A stretch of 8,048 bases of DNA from contig CAMLOF010000135.1 of NCBI GenBank assembly GCA_946481585.1, positions 1-8,048 on the forward strand, written 5' to 3'. The DNA is from an uncultured Macromonas sp. GTDB taxonomy: Bacteria > Pseudomonadota > Gammaproteobacteria > Burkholderiales > Burkholderiaceae. Below the pieces are notes generated by a model, which saw only the letters and a program-made list of their open reading frames with translations, was not told the origin of the DNA and ran no database searches. Of this stretch, positions 1-7,355 are shown piece by piece. Position 1 is the stretch's first letter, and every line of letters starts with the position of its first letter. The translations under genes were made by a program, and so were the position numbers.

Positions 1-1
1 G

Positions 2-931
2 AGTTTGCAGGCCGACGAGATTGCCCCCGGCGTGAAGGCGCCAGGCTGGGGCCGTGTCATGGCTGAAAATGGCTACACCACTGAACTGATCGACCAGGGC
101 CGGGTGATCATGGTTCGGGATTACATCTATTGGAACAACACGGTTTCTGGCGTCAAGCGCAGCCACTGGTCGCCAACGCTGTTGCCAGAAGGGATGTCTG
201 TGAGGCCGGGCCAAGTGGTTGAGATGGTGCGGACGGAGCGGCCGCCGTCTCGAGTGAGCCGGGTGCGGGCTGCGTCTTTGGCGGCTGGCGCTTGCTATTA
301 CGGCGACATTTCGCCCGGAGCGGTGAAGCAGATCATGGATGCGGTCAGCCGCGTGGGGCCTAGTGGATTGGCTTCGCTGTATTGCGCAGGCATTGAAAAA
401 GAAGGCTGGCAGCGCCCGAGGACGTTTTGGCACAAATTGCCAGGGGATGAACCAGCGCAAGAGACGCTACCCCCTCAGGAGGTTTCTTTGTCGGAAGAGC
501 CAGCGCCCAAGGTGGTAGCGGAAGGCATGGCGACGCTGACGTTGCTGTCACCGAATGCCGCCTTTGGCGCCCTTGTGCAGTTGCCGTTCTGGGTGGATGG
601 AGTGAAGGTGGCGTCGATGGATACACACCAATGTGACGTTTTATTGCTTGCCCCGGGCAGCTACCAGGTTACCGCAGGTACCGGCACGGTGATGGGTATG
701 GGCTGGCCCAAGCGTGAACTGAACGTGGAGGTGACGGCTGGCAACGAGGTGGTTGTGGAGTACGTGATGGACGAAGCGGCTTACCGGGGAATGGGGCTGG
801 GAGATTTTCTGAACCCTGAGGACTGGTTGAAGCGGTCTTTTCAGATGGTCTTGCGCGCGCCTACGTCACGTGACAGTTGTGCCTTGCGGCACGAACCGCT
901 CAAGCTGATGCCCAAATCGACGGCTGATTGA
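2..931 (+). CDS. Hypothetical protein, 5'-truncated by window edge, DUF2846/PEGA-like C-terminal region
   Basis: I do not recognise this gene. The frame is open to the left edge, so the true start is probably upstream; a TTG at 5 and an ATG at 59 are the first possible internal starts, and neither has a convincing ribosome binding site. Numbering from the TTG, the visible 308 residues have an N-terminal part rich in Trp and Tyr (about 14-60), a middle part with the segment CYYGDISPG near 97-105, an acidic proline-rich linker (about 147-172), and a C-terminal beta-rich segment (about 175-255). That last segment has the pattern FWVDGVKV followed by LLLAPGSYQV, which resembles the DUF2846/PEGA type of surface-associated beta domain (family resemblance only). 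No signal peptide or membrane segment is visible, but the N-terminus may be missing. It ends 9 nt from the stop of the convergent hemP and is probably unrelated to the iron locus. Confidence 0.6.
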   Translation, partial: SLQADEIAPGVKAPGWGRVMAENGYTTELIDQGRVIMVRDYIYWNNTVSGVKRSHWSPTLLPEGMSVRPGQVVEMVRTERPPSRVSRVRAASLAAGACYYGDISPGAVKQIMDAVSRVGPSGLASLYCAGIEKEGWQRPRTFWHKLPGDEPAQETLPPQEVSLSEEPAPKVVAEGMATLTLLSPNAAFGALVQLPFWVDGVKVASMDTHQCDVLLLAPGSYQVTAGTGTVMGMGWPKRELNVEVTAGNEVVVEYVMDEAAYRGMGLGDFLNPEDWLKRSFQMVLRAPTSRDSCALRHEPLKLMPKSTAD

Positions 932-940
932 TCAAAGCTC

Positions 941-1159
941 TTATTTGGTGAGGATGAGCTTGCCCAGCCGGGTGGCCTGCAATCGGTAGGTGACGCCGTT
1001 GTGTGCGATGCGGATTTCGCGTTGGCCTTGCAGCAGCAGGTCGCTTTCGACGAGTGGCGCATCAGTTCTTTCGAGCGGGTGGCTGTTGCCAGCTACAGGC
1101 CCCTGATGGGGCTGTGCAATCTGGCTTGAACCAGGCGAAGGTGTGGGTGCGCGGTTCAT
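941..1159 (-). CDS. hemP: Hemin uptake protein HemP
   Basis: This is a 72-residue protein of the HemP/HmuP family. The recognisable core is the C-terminal half (about 39-72): SDLLLQGQREIRIAHNG, then VTYRLQATRLGKLILTK, with the family pattern LL-x-G-x-R-x-I-x-I-x-H-x-G-x-x-Y-x-L-x-x-T-R-x-G-K-L-I-L. The first 38 residues are proline/serine-rich and look disordered. In Burkholderia, HmuP is a small factor needed for expression of hemin uptake; elsewhere its biochemical role is unsettled. The start is the only Met codon and overlaps the exbD stop in ATGA, so translation is probably coupled to exbD. It is the last gene of the tonB-exbB-exbD block. No heme receptor, transporter or heme oxygenase lies in the window, so its target must be elsewhere. 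Confidence 0.9.
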   Translation of the reverse strand: MNRAPTPSPGSSQIAQPHQGPVAGNSHPLERTDAPLVESDLLLQGQREIRIAHNGVTYRLQATRLGKLILTK

Positions 1160-1563
1160 GGTTCGGTGATGAAGCCCAGTTTGCGCACACCGGCACGCTG
1201 GGCTGCCGCCATGGCCTGGGCCACGCGTTCGTAGCGTGCTGATTTGTCGCCCCGGATGTGCAGTTCGGGTTGCGGGTCCTGTTGCGATGCGGATTCCAGG
1301 CGAGCCTGCAACTCGTCATCGGTAACGGGGGCTTCGTTCCAGTGGTACTGGCCTTCAGCGTCAACGCTCAGGCGAATAGTTTCGGGTTTGTCCTGGGTGC
1401 GCTGCGCCGCGGCTTGCGGCAGGTCAACGTCGATGGAGTTCTTCATGACCGGGACGGTGATCATGAAGACGATCAGGAGCACGAGCATCACGTCGATCAG
1501 CGGGACCATGTTGATCTCGCTGAGGACTTCGCTGTCGTCTTGTTCGGGCGTGGAAAAGGCCAT
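1156..1563 (-). CDS. exbD: Biopolymer transport protein ExbD
   Basis: ExbD/TolR-family inner-membrane subunit of the TonB energising complex, 135 residues. A short cytoplasmic N-terminus (SEVLSEINMVPLIDV) leads into one transmembrane helix (about 21-41, LIDVMLVLLIVFMITVPVM). Asp24 sits at the position of the essential proton-pathway Asp25 of E. coli ExbD. The rest (about 45-135) is the periplasmic domain, ending in RKLGFITEP. I chose the ATG at 1563 because GAGGAA lies just upstream and the exbB stop is 10 nt away. A longer open frame starting at 1635 would overlap the exbB 3' end and adds a non-family N-terminus. The small protein could be mistaken for TolR, but adjacency to tonB and exbB supports ExbD. 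Confidence 0.93.
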   Translation of the reverse strand: MAFSTPEQDDSEVLSEINMVPLIDVMLVLLIVFMITVPVMKNSIDVDLPQAAAQRTQDKPETIRLSVDAEGQYHWNEAPVTDDELQARLESASQQDPQPELHIRGDKSARYERVAQAMAAAQRAGVRKLGFITEP

Positions 1564-1573
1564 GGCTGCTTCC

Positions 1574-2305
1574 TCAGGCTTGCCGGATGGGCTGCACCTT
1601 GGTGCCGTTGCCAGATTCGGTGCCGACACGGGCACCCGTGACGAAGTAGGCGTGCAGGTCGTGTGCGAAGCGGTTGAGCTTGTGCAGCACTGACTTGTTG
1701 CCGCGGACCAGCGCGTTGTAGCCGAGCACTGCGGGAATGGCCACGACCAGGCCGAAGGCCGTCATGATCAGGGCCTCACCAATGGGGCCAGCTACCTTGT
1801 CGATGGTGGCGGAACCAGACTGACCGATACCCAGCAGCGCGTGGTAGATGCCCCAGACGGTGCCAAACAGACCCACGAAAGGTGCGGTGGAACCCACGGA
1901 CGCCAGAATGACCAAGCCAGACTGCAGCCGGGCTGTGAAGTCGTCAATGGCGTTGCGCAGCGTGCGGGTGACCCATTCGCTCACATCGAGGCTGTCATGC
2001 AACTGGCGAGGGTGTTCGCCGTCGAGGTGCAGGATGTGCGTGGTGGCTTCGCGGCCCTGCAGTGCCATGACGTAGAAGGGGTTGTCGGCTTCGGCGCCGA
2101 GCTTGTTGAGGCCTTCAGCGAAGTCTTTGCTGTGCCAGAAGTTGTCGCAAGCACGGGCCTGGGCGCGGTGGCGGCGCAGGTTGAGCGCCTTGATGGCGAT
2201 GACCACCCAGGTGGTGATGGACATGGCCAGCAGAATGAGCGCGACGATGCGTATGACCCAGTCGCCCTGTTGCCACACGTGTGCGAGTCCGAATGCGTTT
2301 TCCAT
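1574..2305 (-). CDS. exbB: TonB-system proton channel subunit ExbB
   Basis: MotA/TolQ/ExbB-family inner-membrane protein, 243 residues. Three transmembrane segments are visible: about 17-40 (WVIRIVALILLAMSITTWVV), about 130-158 and about 173-199. The long cytoplasmic loop lies between the first and second. The conserved blocks are ASVGSTAPFVGLFGTVWGIY (135-154) and GPIGEALIMTAFGLVVAIPA (173-192). Thr149, Glu177 and Thr182 correspond to Thr148, Glu176 and Thr181 of E. coli ExbB, residues lining the proton path (my alignment by eye). ExbB pentamers with ExbD use the proton motive force to drive TonB. The ATG at 2305 lies 9 nt after the tonB stop, and a GGAG overlaps the last tonB codons, consistent with translational coupling in a tonB-exbB-exbD operon. 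Confidence 0.95.
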   Translation of the reverse strand: MENAFGLAHVWQQGDWVIRIVALILLAMSITTWVVIAIKALNLRRHRAQARACDNFWHSKDFAEGLNKLGAEADNPFYVMALQGREATTHILHLDGEHPRQLHDSLDVSEWVTRTLRNAIDDFTARLQSGLVILASVGSTAPFVGLFGTVWGIYHALLGIGQSGSATIDKVAGPIGEALIMTAFGLVVAIPAVLGYNALVRGNKSVLHKLNRFAHDLHAYFVTGARVGTESGNGTKVQPIRQA

Positions 2306-2314
2306 GGTGTTTGC

Positions 2315-3034
2315 TTACTCCAGAACGAAATTGATGGGAACGTTGAACCACATTGCCTCGGGCGTGCCGTTGCGCTTACCAGGGACGTAGCGCCAGCGCA
2401 GAGCGGTTTGCAAGGCGGTTTGGTCGAGGCGGTCGAAGCCGCTGGATGTACGGATCTCTGCCTTGGACGCCGTGCCGTCTGGCTCGATGAGTACGCGCAC
2501 AACCACTTTGCCTTCTTCACGCAGGCGTTTGCTCAGGGGCGGGTACGGTGGCTTGGGGTTGTTGAGGTAGTCTGCCTGCGTTGACGGCAGTTCGATGCGT
2601 GGAGCTGCTGGTGCTGCAGGCGCAGCGGGTGCGGACGCAACGGAAACGGCGGGCGCACTTTGTGCGGCAGGCGCAGCCTGAGACGCACTTTCAACGGGAG
2701 ACCCCTGGGGCGCGATTGGCGAGGGTTCCTTGGCTGGTACTGCTGCGGGCAATTCTGCTTTGGCGGGTTGTGGCGCGGGCGTAGGCCGCTGCGTGGTGCG
2801 GTTCTTGGCTGGCTGTTGCGGGGCCGGTGCGGGCGCTGGGGCTGGGCTTGGAAGGGGCTGTGGCGCTGCCTGAGCCAACTCCATGATGACTTGGGCGGGG
2901 ATGAGTACCTCCGCCGGACGATTTTGCAGCGCCGTGTGGGCCAGCCACAGCACGCCAGCGTGCGCGGCCACCACCAGGGTGGTGATTGCGACGTGGCGGT
3001 ACTGAAGTGGTTGAAAGGCGTGCAGGGGGAACAT
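2315..3034 (-). CDS. tonB: Energy transducer TonB
   Basis: TonB spans the periplasm and passes energy from ExbB-ExbD to outer-membrane receptors such as the one encoded upstream. With the ATG at 3034 it has 239 residues. These comprise a short cytoplasmic tail, one transmembrane helix (about 14-34) with a His at 25 in the position typical of the TonB anchor, a long Pro/Ala-rich spacer (about 58-147, including runs of Ala-Pro), and the C-terminal domain (about 153-239). That domain contains YPPLSKRLREEGKVVVRVLI, ALRWRYVPGKRNG and a WFNVPINFVLE end, all typical of the family. An in-frame ATG at 3061 would add nine residues (MVGSSVINA); neither start has a clear ribosome site. I prefer 3034 because the added residues look unlike a TonB N-terminus and would overlap a possible small gene ending at 3043. 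Confidence 0.92.
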   Translation of the reverse strand: MFPLHAFQPLQYRHVAITTLVVAAHAGVLWLAHTALQNRPAEVLIPAQVIMELAQAAPQPLPSPAPAPAPAPQQPAKNRTTQRPTPAPQPAKAELPAAVPAKEPSPIAPQGSPVESASQAAPAAQSAPAVSVASAPAAPAAPAAPRIELPSTQADYLNNPKPPYPPLSKRLREEGKVVVRVLIEPDGTASKAEIRTSSGFDRLDQTALQTALRWRYVPGKRNGTPEAMWFNVPINFVLE

Positions 3035-3042
3035 GGCGTTTA

Positions 3043-3114
3043 TCACCGAAGAACCCACCATGCCGTCAACATGACGATAAGCAGGCTGGCGAACAGGGCG
3101 ATCGTTTGAATCAT
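3043..3114 (-). CDS. Possible 23-residue single-pass membrane peptide upstream of tonB
   Basis: A small open frame lies between the tonB-operon promoter and tonB. It begins MIQTIALF, continues with a hydrophobic stretch (ASLLIVMLTA) and ends WWVLR before a TGA at 3043, 8 nt before the preferred tonB ATG. The product would be one transmembrane helix with aromatic residues and an Arg at one end, a common make-up for bacterial small membrane proteins. From codon 5 onward 15 of 19 codons end in G or C, as in the real genes nearby, while the promoter just upstream is AT-rich. No Shine-Dalgarno sequence is visible and the predicted leader is only about 18 nt, which weakens the case. It could be an accessory subunit of the TonB complex, a leader peptide coupling translation to tonB, or chance. 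I do not recognise a family. Confidence 0.4.
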   Translation of the reverse strand: MIQTIALFASLLIVMLTAWWVLR

Positions 3115-3138
3115 GACATCAAAAATGGGTGTCAGAAA

Positions 3139-3144
3139 ATTATA
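3139..3144 (-). promoter_or_regulatory. -10 box of the tonB operon promoter
   Basis: The minus strand reads TATAAT, a perfect sigma-70 -10 hexamer, in an AT-rich stretch upstream of the tonB operon. With a 17-nt spacer the -35 position (3162-3167) reads CTCAAA, only a partial match to TTGACA. Transcription would start near 3132, about 18 nt before the small open frame and about 98 nt before tonB. The element lies inside the intergenic space after the alpha-hydroxy-acid oxidase gene, so the tonB block can be expressed independently of the receptor block. Confidence 0.6.
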
Positions 3145-3163
3145 AATGAGAATCAATATCGTT
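3142..3163. promoter_or_regulatory. Fur box overlapping the tonB promoter
   Basis: The sequence ATAAATGAGAATCAATATC (3142-3160) matches the classical 19-bp Fur consensus GATAATGATAATCATTATC at 14 positions by eye. Its core AATGAGAAT is the half-site commonly seen in betaproteobacterial Fur boxes. It overlaps the -10 box and fills the spacer, the usual arrangement for repression by Fe-loaded Fur. This predicts induction of tonB-exbB-exbD-hemP when iron is scarce. Confidence 0.7.
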
Positions 3164-3173
3164 TGAGTGTGAC

Positions 3174-4256
3174 TCAGAAAATGAGTGAGCGGTCAAGTTC
3201 TGCAATTTCGCGTTTGCCGCACAGCGCCATGGCTGCACGGAGTTCGTCCAGCAGCAGGCGCAACACGTGGGTTGCGCCTGCTGCCCCCGCGTTGGCCAGC
3301 CCGTAGACCACTGGGCGGCCTACCAATACCGCCTGGGCGCCCAGGGCGAGTGCCTTGATGACGTCAGTGCCGCGCCGGATACCGCCGTCCACCAGAACGG
3401 TGCAGCGGCCTTGAACGGCATCGACCACTCTGGGCAGCAGCGCGGCGGTGGCGGGCAGGGTGTCCAGCACTCGACCACCGTGGTTGGAAACGATGAGGCC
3501 CGCTACACCAAGATCGCAAGCCTGCCGTGCGTCGTCAGGGTGGGTCACGCCCTTCAAGAGCAAGGGCAATGGTGCGTTGTCAACCAGCCACCGAACATCA
3601 TCCCAGGTGGGGGCTTGGGCCATCAACTGGTGCCAGGCGGTGGCTTGGGCCGTTGGCGGTGCATGGGCTGCGTGCAAACCAGCTGGCAACGCGAAGCCGC
3701 TGCGGCGTTCATGGTCACGCACGCCGTTCACGGGGGCATCCACAGTGAGCACCAGCGCCTCGTAGCCAGCGGCTTTGGCGCGTTGCATGAGTTCGTGCAA
3801 CCAGGCACGGTCGCCCAGCGCGTAGAGCTGGAACCACAGGGGGCCACGGTCGGCGTCACGCAGGTAGGCGTGTGCCACCGCTTCGAGAGGGGTGTTGCTT
3901 TGCGTGCTGAGGACCATGCCCACTCCCTGGGCTGAGGCGGCCATGGCGGTCGCAAGCTCGCCGTCGGCATGGGCCAGGCGCTGGTGTGCCATGGGGGCCA
4001 CCAGTAAAGGCGTGGGCCAGGGTCGCCCCAGCAAAGAGATGCCGGTGTGCAAGCCGTCCAGCGGCTGCAGCACGCGCGGCTGCAGTTGCAAGGCGTTCCA
4101 CGCTTGGCGGTTGGTGTGGAGGGTGATTTCGTCGCCGGCGCCGCCGCTGAAGTAGGCCCAGGTGGCGTCGTTCAGCAATTGGCGCGCATGGGCTTCATGG
4201 TCGGCCAGGTTGACAAGGCCAGGGGGCAGCGGTTGCAGCCTGGGGAGCGTGTTCAT
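3174..4256 (-). CDS. FMN-dependent alpha-hydroxy-acid oxidase/dehydrogenase (LldD/glycolate oxidase family)
   Basis: A 360-residue flavoprotein of the family that oxidises L-2-hydroxy acids (lactate, glycolate, mandelate and others) to 2-oxo acids using FMN. Length and order of motifs fit the family. Tyr35 lies in [11 protein letters not shown], Tyr145 in QLYALGD, Asp173 and Arg180 in [15 protein letters not shown], and Lys235 in LLLKGV. The active-site His259 and Arg262 lie in SNHGGRVLD, and the FMN-phosphate site in [14 protein letters not shown] (290-303) and GRP (313-315). All catalytic residues appear present; the usual Gln after SNHGGR is Val263 here. No membrane segment is visible, so it is probably soluble. 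The start overlaps the dioxygenase stop in ATGA, indicating coupled translation; an in-frame ATG at 4268 is the alternative. The substrate cannot be read from sequence. Its place in an iron-uptake operon suggests a role other than simple lactate growth, but that is inference. Confidence 0.88.
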   Translation of the reverse strand: MNTLPRLQPLPPGLVNLADHEAHARQLLNDATWAYFSGGAGDEITLHTNRQAWNALQLQPRVLQPLDGLHTGISLLGRPWPTPLLVAPMAHQRLAHADGELATAMAASAQGVGMVLSTQSNTPLEAVAHAYLRDADRGPLWFQLYALGDRAWLHELMQRAKAAGYEALVLTVDAPVNGVRDHERRSGFALPAGLHAAHAPPTAQATAWHQLMAQAPTWDDVRWLVDNAPLPLLLKGVTHPDDARQACDLGVAGLIVSNHGGRVLDTLPATAALLPRVVDAVQGRCTVLVDGGIRRGTDVIKALALGAQAVLVGRPVVYGLANAGAAGATHVLRLLLDELRAAMALCGKREIAELDRSLIF

Positions 4257-4933
4257 GTGCTGGCCCATTGCCGCAGAAGGTTGTGGTACACGCCGGTGAG
4301 CGCGGTGGTTTCGGGGGTTTCGCCGTGGCGTTCGCGCAGCTTGAGCAGGTTCATGTCCAGCTCGAAAAGCAGTCGGCGTTGCTCGTCGCTGCGCACCATG
4401 CTTTCTATCCACAAGAAAGAGGCGGTGCGTGCGCCCCGGGTGACGGGGGTGACTTCGTGCAGGCTGGTGCCGGGGTAGATGACGGCGCTGCCTGCAGGCA
4501 GCTTGACTTGCTTGGTGCCGTAGGTGTCGTGGATGGTGAGTTCCCCGCCGTCGTATTCGTGGGGGTCTGACAGGAAGACGGTGCAGGAAATATCGGTGCG
4601 CACGCGTTGGCCGTCGGGCAGTACGCGTACGGCGTTGTCGATGTGAGAGCCGTAGTGGTTGCGGGACCCACGGTAGCGGTTCACCCGGGGGGTGAACACT
4701 TTGAGGGGAAGCGTCGCAGAGAAGAAAAGGGGTTGACGGTCCAGCCCCGCCAGAATGCGCTGCCTGATGTATTGCGCTGCGGCGCAGTCGTGGGGGAGCT
4801 GGTCGTTGTTCTTGACCTGCCGGGCCTGGGTGCCCGCGCTGAGGGCGCCATCTTCCCAACTGGCTTCGGTGAGCAGTTGGCGGAATTGCTGCAGCTCGGA
4901 GGGCTGCACCACGTTGTCCAGGGTGAGAAGCAT
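4253..4933 (-). CDS. piuC: Fe(II)/2-oxoglutarate-dependent dioxygenase, PiuC/YbiX (PKHD-type hydroxylase) family
   Basis: A 226-residue protein whose length and N-terminus ([18 protein letters not shown]) match PiuC/YbiX proteins. The double-stranded beta-helix core carries the iron-binding triad His97, Asp99 (in [11 protein letters not shown]) and His159 (in [10 protein letters not shown]), with Arg169 (RGART) placed to bind 2-oxoglutarate. The segment [17 protein letters not shown] (116-132) is typical of the prolyl-hydroxylase-like fold. The natural substrate of this family is not established. Family members are recurrently encoded beside Fiu/PiuA-type siderophore receptors and are iron-regulated, and that arrangement is repeated here: it starts 28 nt after the receptor stop. 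No Shine-Dalgarno sequence is visible before the ATG. Its last codons overlap the oxidase start in ATGA. Regulation is presumably through the Fur-like box upstream of the receptor. Confidence 0.93.
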   Translation of the reverse strand: MLLTLDNVVQPSELQQFRQLLTEASWEDGALSAGTQARQVKNNDQLPHDCAAAQYIRQRILAGLDRQPLFFSATLPLKVFTPRVNRYRGSRNHYGSHIDNAVRVLPDGQRVRTDISCTVFLSDPHEYDGGELTIHDTYGTKQVKLPAGSAVIYPGTSLHEVTPVTRGARTASFLWIESMVRSDEQRRLLFELDMNLLKLRERHGETPETTALTGVYHNLLRQWAST

Positions 4934-4961
4934 GGCGTTGACGCGGGTGTGGGTTGGTTGA

Positions 4962-7283
4962 TCAGAACTTCAGGCTGGCCGTGACCATCAGCTGCCTGCC
5001 GGCACCTGCGATGTAGTGGCCGGGGTAGAGCTGGTCGGCGTAGAGCTTGTTGGTCACGTTGCTGAGGTTGGCCTTGAGGGTGAGGCGGTCGAAGTCGAAC
5101 TTGTATTCCGCCATCAGGTCGGCCGTGACGTAGCTGGGCACGTTGAATTCCGAACGGGTGGGCTTTTGCTTGCCGCGGAAGTTCAGGCCGCCGCCCACGC
5201 GGAACTTGGGCGTGATCTGGTAGGTGGTCCACACGGTGCCGCTGTGTACGGGGGTGAGTGCAGGGCGGTCGCCTTGGCGTTCACCAGGGGTGGTGACGTT
5301 GACAGCCTGGTCCACCTTGGCAATGGGCAGCCACATGTACGAGGCAAACACTTCCCACCTCGGGTTCAGGCGGCCTGCGACATCGATCTCGAACCCGGCC
5401 ACGTGGCGTTTGCCGGTGAGTACGGCCACGTCGCGGTCGGGGTCGGTGTTGCGCTCGTGCAGCTTGGTGGAGCGGAACACTGCCATGCGGGTGGTAAAGC
5501 GCTTGTCGGCCGAGTCGAGCCTGGTGCCGAATTCGATGTTGAGGCTCTGCTCGGGCGGCGTGTTCACCGTCTGGTCGTTGATGGAGTAGGCGTCGCCAGA
5601 TGTGTTGAACGAGGAGCCTGCAGAGAAGTGGTAGGACTGCAATTCGTTGGGCTGGTACAGCACGCCGACGCGCTTGCTGATCTCGGAGATCTTCATGCGG
5701 TACGAGGTGCTGCCGCTGTACGAGAAGTAGTCGTAGCTGTGGTCGGCGCCGCTGCCAGCGTAGCTGTAGCTGTGGGTGTTGTAGTCACCGGTCAGGTGGT
5801 CAAAGCGCAGGCCACCGACTAGCTTCCAGGCTGGGGTGATCTCTACAGTGTCTTGGGCGTAGATGCCGTAGCCGGTCGAGGTGTAGTCGGAGGTGGGACG
5901 GAAGCGGCGTTTGCTTTCGTCAACCGAAGCGCCATCGCTTGGTGTGCCGTAGGTGGTGTTGGATTTGTTCAAGCCCAGGGCGTTATAGAAGGCAGTGCGC
6001 GTTGCTCCGGTAAGGCCTGGGGTGTCGCCGTAGACGATCTTCTTCTCGCGTGTCACGTCAACGCCTGCCAGCAGATCGTGCTTGTAACCCAGGGCCTGGA
6101 ACTTGGTGCTGAAGTCGCTCTGGGCCTGGAAGATTTCCATGTCCTGCACCTTGAGCTGTGTGCCGCGCGTGAACACGGTGCTGGAGCTGAGGTTGGTGAG
6201 GTTGGTGGCAGGTGTTCCGCCCTGAATGCGAATGGTGCTGGCGCGCATGTCGCGGTTGAACTTGCCGACGCGTACCTGGGTCTTGAGTTCGCTGTCGCGC
6301 GAGAAGCGGTGCGTGTGCCCAAAAGTGGCGATGGTGCCGCCGCTCTGGTTGTAGTCGCTGGCCATGCCGTAGTAAGTGGCGGGGTCCACTGGGAGCATGG
6401 TGGTGTCTTCAGTGCCTGAGGTGGCGGTACGGCGAATCCAGGGCAGGCCGTAGTTGACGCCGTTGTTGTTTTCCAGGTGGTAGAGGCTGGCCAGGAACTC
6501 GTCTTTTTCGCCAATGCCCCAGCGGTAGCTTGCGGCAATGCCCTTCTTGTCGATACTGCTGCCTGAGCCGTTGTTCTTGGCTTCGGTGGTCATCGCGTTC
6601 AAGCGCAGGGCCGAGCTTTCGCTGGTTTGGATGTTGAAGTCACCCGTGACGCGGCGGTAGGCGTGGCTGCCCAGGGTGATGTCCACTTGGTGTTCGTCGA
6701 TCAGGCGCGGCACCTTGCTGACCTGGTTGACGGCGCCACCCGTGGAGCCACGGCCGAACAGCATGGAGGCGGAGCCCCGCAGTACTTCCATGCGGTCGAG
6801 GTTGAAGGTGTCGCGGTCGTAAATGGCCGGGTCGCGCATGCCGTCTATGAACAGGTCGCCCGTGGCTTGCAGGGCGAAGCCGCGCAGGCGGATGTCTTCC
6901 TCACCGCCTTCTGCGGCCAGAAAGCTGATGCCAGCAGTGTTCTTCAGCGCCTCTTTGACCGTGTCGAGGTTGCGGTCGTCAATGAGTTTTTCGGTGACAA
7001 CGGTGACGGACTGGGGAATGTCGCGCAGTTGTTGGCGGCCTTTGCCAATGGTGGTTTCGGTGGCACGGAGGGCATCCTTGCCCTCGGGGGCTTCGGCTTT
7101 TTCAGTCACCGTGACGGTGGAAAGGGTGGCGGTGGCAGGTGTTGCGGCGTTTTGGGCCAAAGCGCTCATGGAGCCAGCCAGAAGCATGGCACCCAGAGGG
7201 AGTGCCGCGATTTTGGCTGTGGGCAAAGAGGAGGGGGTTTGTGTGACGCGGCGCGAAGCCTTGCGGCGGGAAGAGCGGGACAT
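4962..7283 (-). CDS. fiu: TonB-dependent siderophore receptor, Fiu-like (probably catecholate)
   Basis: A 773-residue outer-membrane receptor. A basic N-terminus ([12 protein letters not shown]) and hydrophobic segment (about 24-43, ending SALAQ) form a long signal peptide with probable cleavage after ALA at about 43. A TonB box lies near 54-61 (LSTVTVTE). The plug domain (about 77-190) contains [47 protein letters not shown] and [15 protein letters not shown]. The remainder is the 22-strand beta-barrel, ending [16 protein letters not shown] and MVTASLKF with the terminal Phe typical of outer-membrane proteins. The motif series and the piuC neighbour support the Fiu/PiuA group, which takes up catecholate siderophores and monomeric catechols. 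The exact ligand is inferred and the symbol rests on family and context. The ATG at 7283 lacks a strong ribosome site. No frameshift or truncation is seen. Confidence 0.93.
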   Translation of the reverse strand: MSRSSRRKASRRVTQTPSSLPTAKIAALPLGAMLLAGSMSALAQNAATPATATLSTVTVTEKAEAPEGKDALRATETTIGKGRQQLRDIPQSVTVVTEKLIDDRNLDTVKEALKNTAGISFLAAEGGEEDIRLRGFALQATGDLFIDGMRDPAIYDRDTFNLDRMEVLRGSASMLFGRGSTGGAVNQVSKVPRLIDEHQVDITLGSHAYRRVTGDFNIQTSESSALRLNAMTTEAKNNGSGSSIDKKGIAASYRWGIGEKDEFLASLYHLENNNGVNYGLPWIRRTATSGTEDTTMLPVDPATYYGMASDYNQSGGTIATFGHTHRFSRDSELKTQVRVGKFNRDMRASTIRIQGGTPATNLTNLSSSTVFTRGTQLKVQDMEIFQAQSDFSTKFQALGYKHDLLAGVDVTREKKIVYGDTPGLTGATRTAFYNALGLNKSNTTYGTPSDGASVDESKRRFRPTSDYTSTGYGIYAQDTVEITPAWKLVGGLRFDHLTGDYNTHSYSYAGSGADHSYDYFSYSGSTSYRMKISEISKRVGVLYQPNELQSYHFSAGSSFNTSGDAYSINDQTVNTPPEQSLNIEFGTRLDSADKRFTTRMAVFRSTKLHERNTDPDRDVAVLTGKRHVAGFEIDVAGRLNPRWEVFASYMWLPIAKVDQAVNVTTPGERQGDRPALTPVHSGTVWTTYQITPKFRVGGGLNFRGKQKPTRSEFNVPSYVTADLMAEYKFDFDRLTLKANLSNVTNKLYADQLYPGHYIAGAGRQLMVTASLKF

Positions 7284-7355
7284 GGTTGCAGCGGTGTTGC
7301 TAGATGGGGTTTCTGGCTGGCTGGCAACGCATGAGTGACGTTGTGGCTGGCTAAT

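Noticed and set aside
1564..1635. 24-residue N-terminal extension of ExbD
   Set aside because: It overlaps exbB, while the ATG at 1563 has a good ribosome site and gives the expected ExbD length and N-terminus.
1841..2584. Long plus-strand open frame opposite exbB and tonB
   Set aside because: It is the antisense shadow of well-supported ExbB and TonB coding sequence; its composition is not that of a recognisable protein.
2820..2870. Short tandem repeat
   Set aside because: It encodes the Ala-Pro run of the TonB periplasmic spacer and needs no separate explanation.
4257..4859. Long upstream extension of the oxidase reading frame
   Set aside because: The extra residues are Arg/Pro/His-rich and lie within piuC in another frame; the oxidase family N-terminus begins at the ATG at 4256.
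7248..7283. Twin-arginine signal at the receptor N-terminus
   Set aside because: The Arg pairs in [12 protein letters not shown] lack the rest of the Tat motif; long basic Sec signal peptides are common in these receptors.
5016..7334. Several plus-strand open frames of 188-268 codons opposite the receptor gene
   Set aside because: The minus-strand receptor has full domain content across this span; the opposite frames are products of high GC and codon bias.
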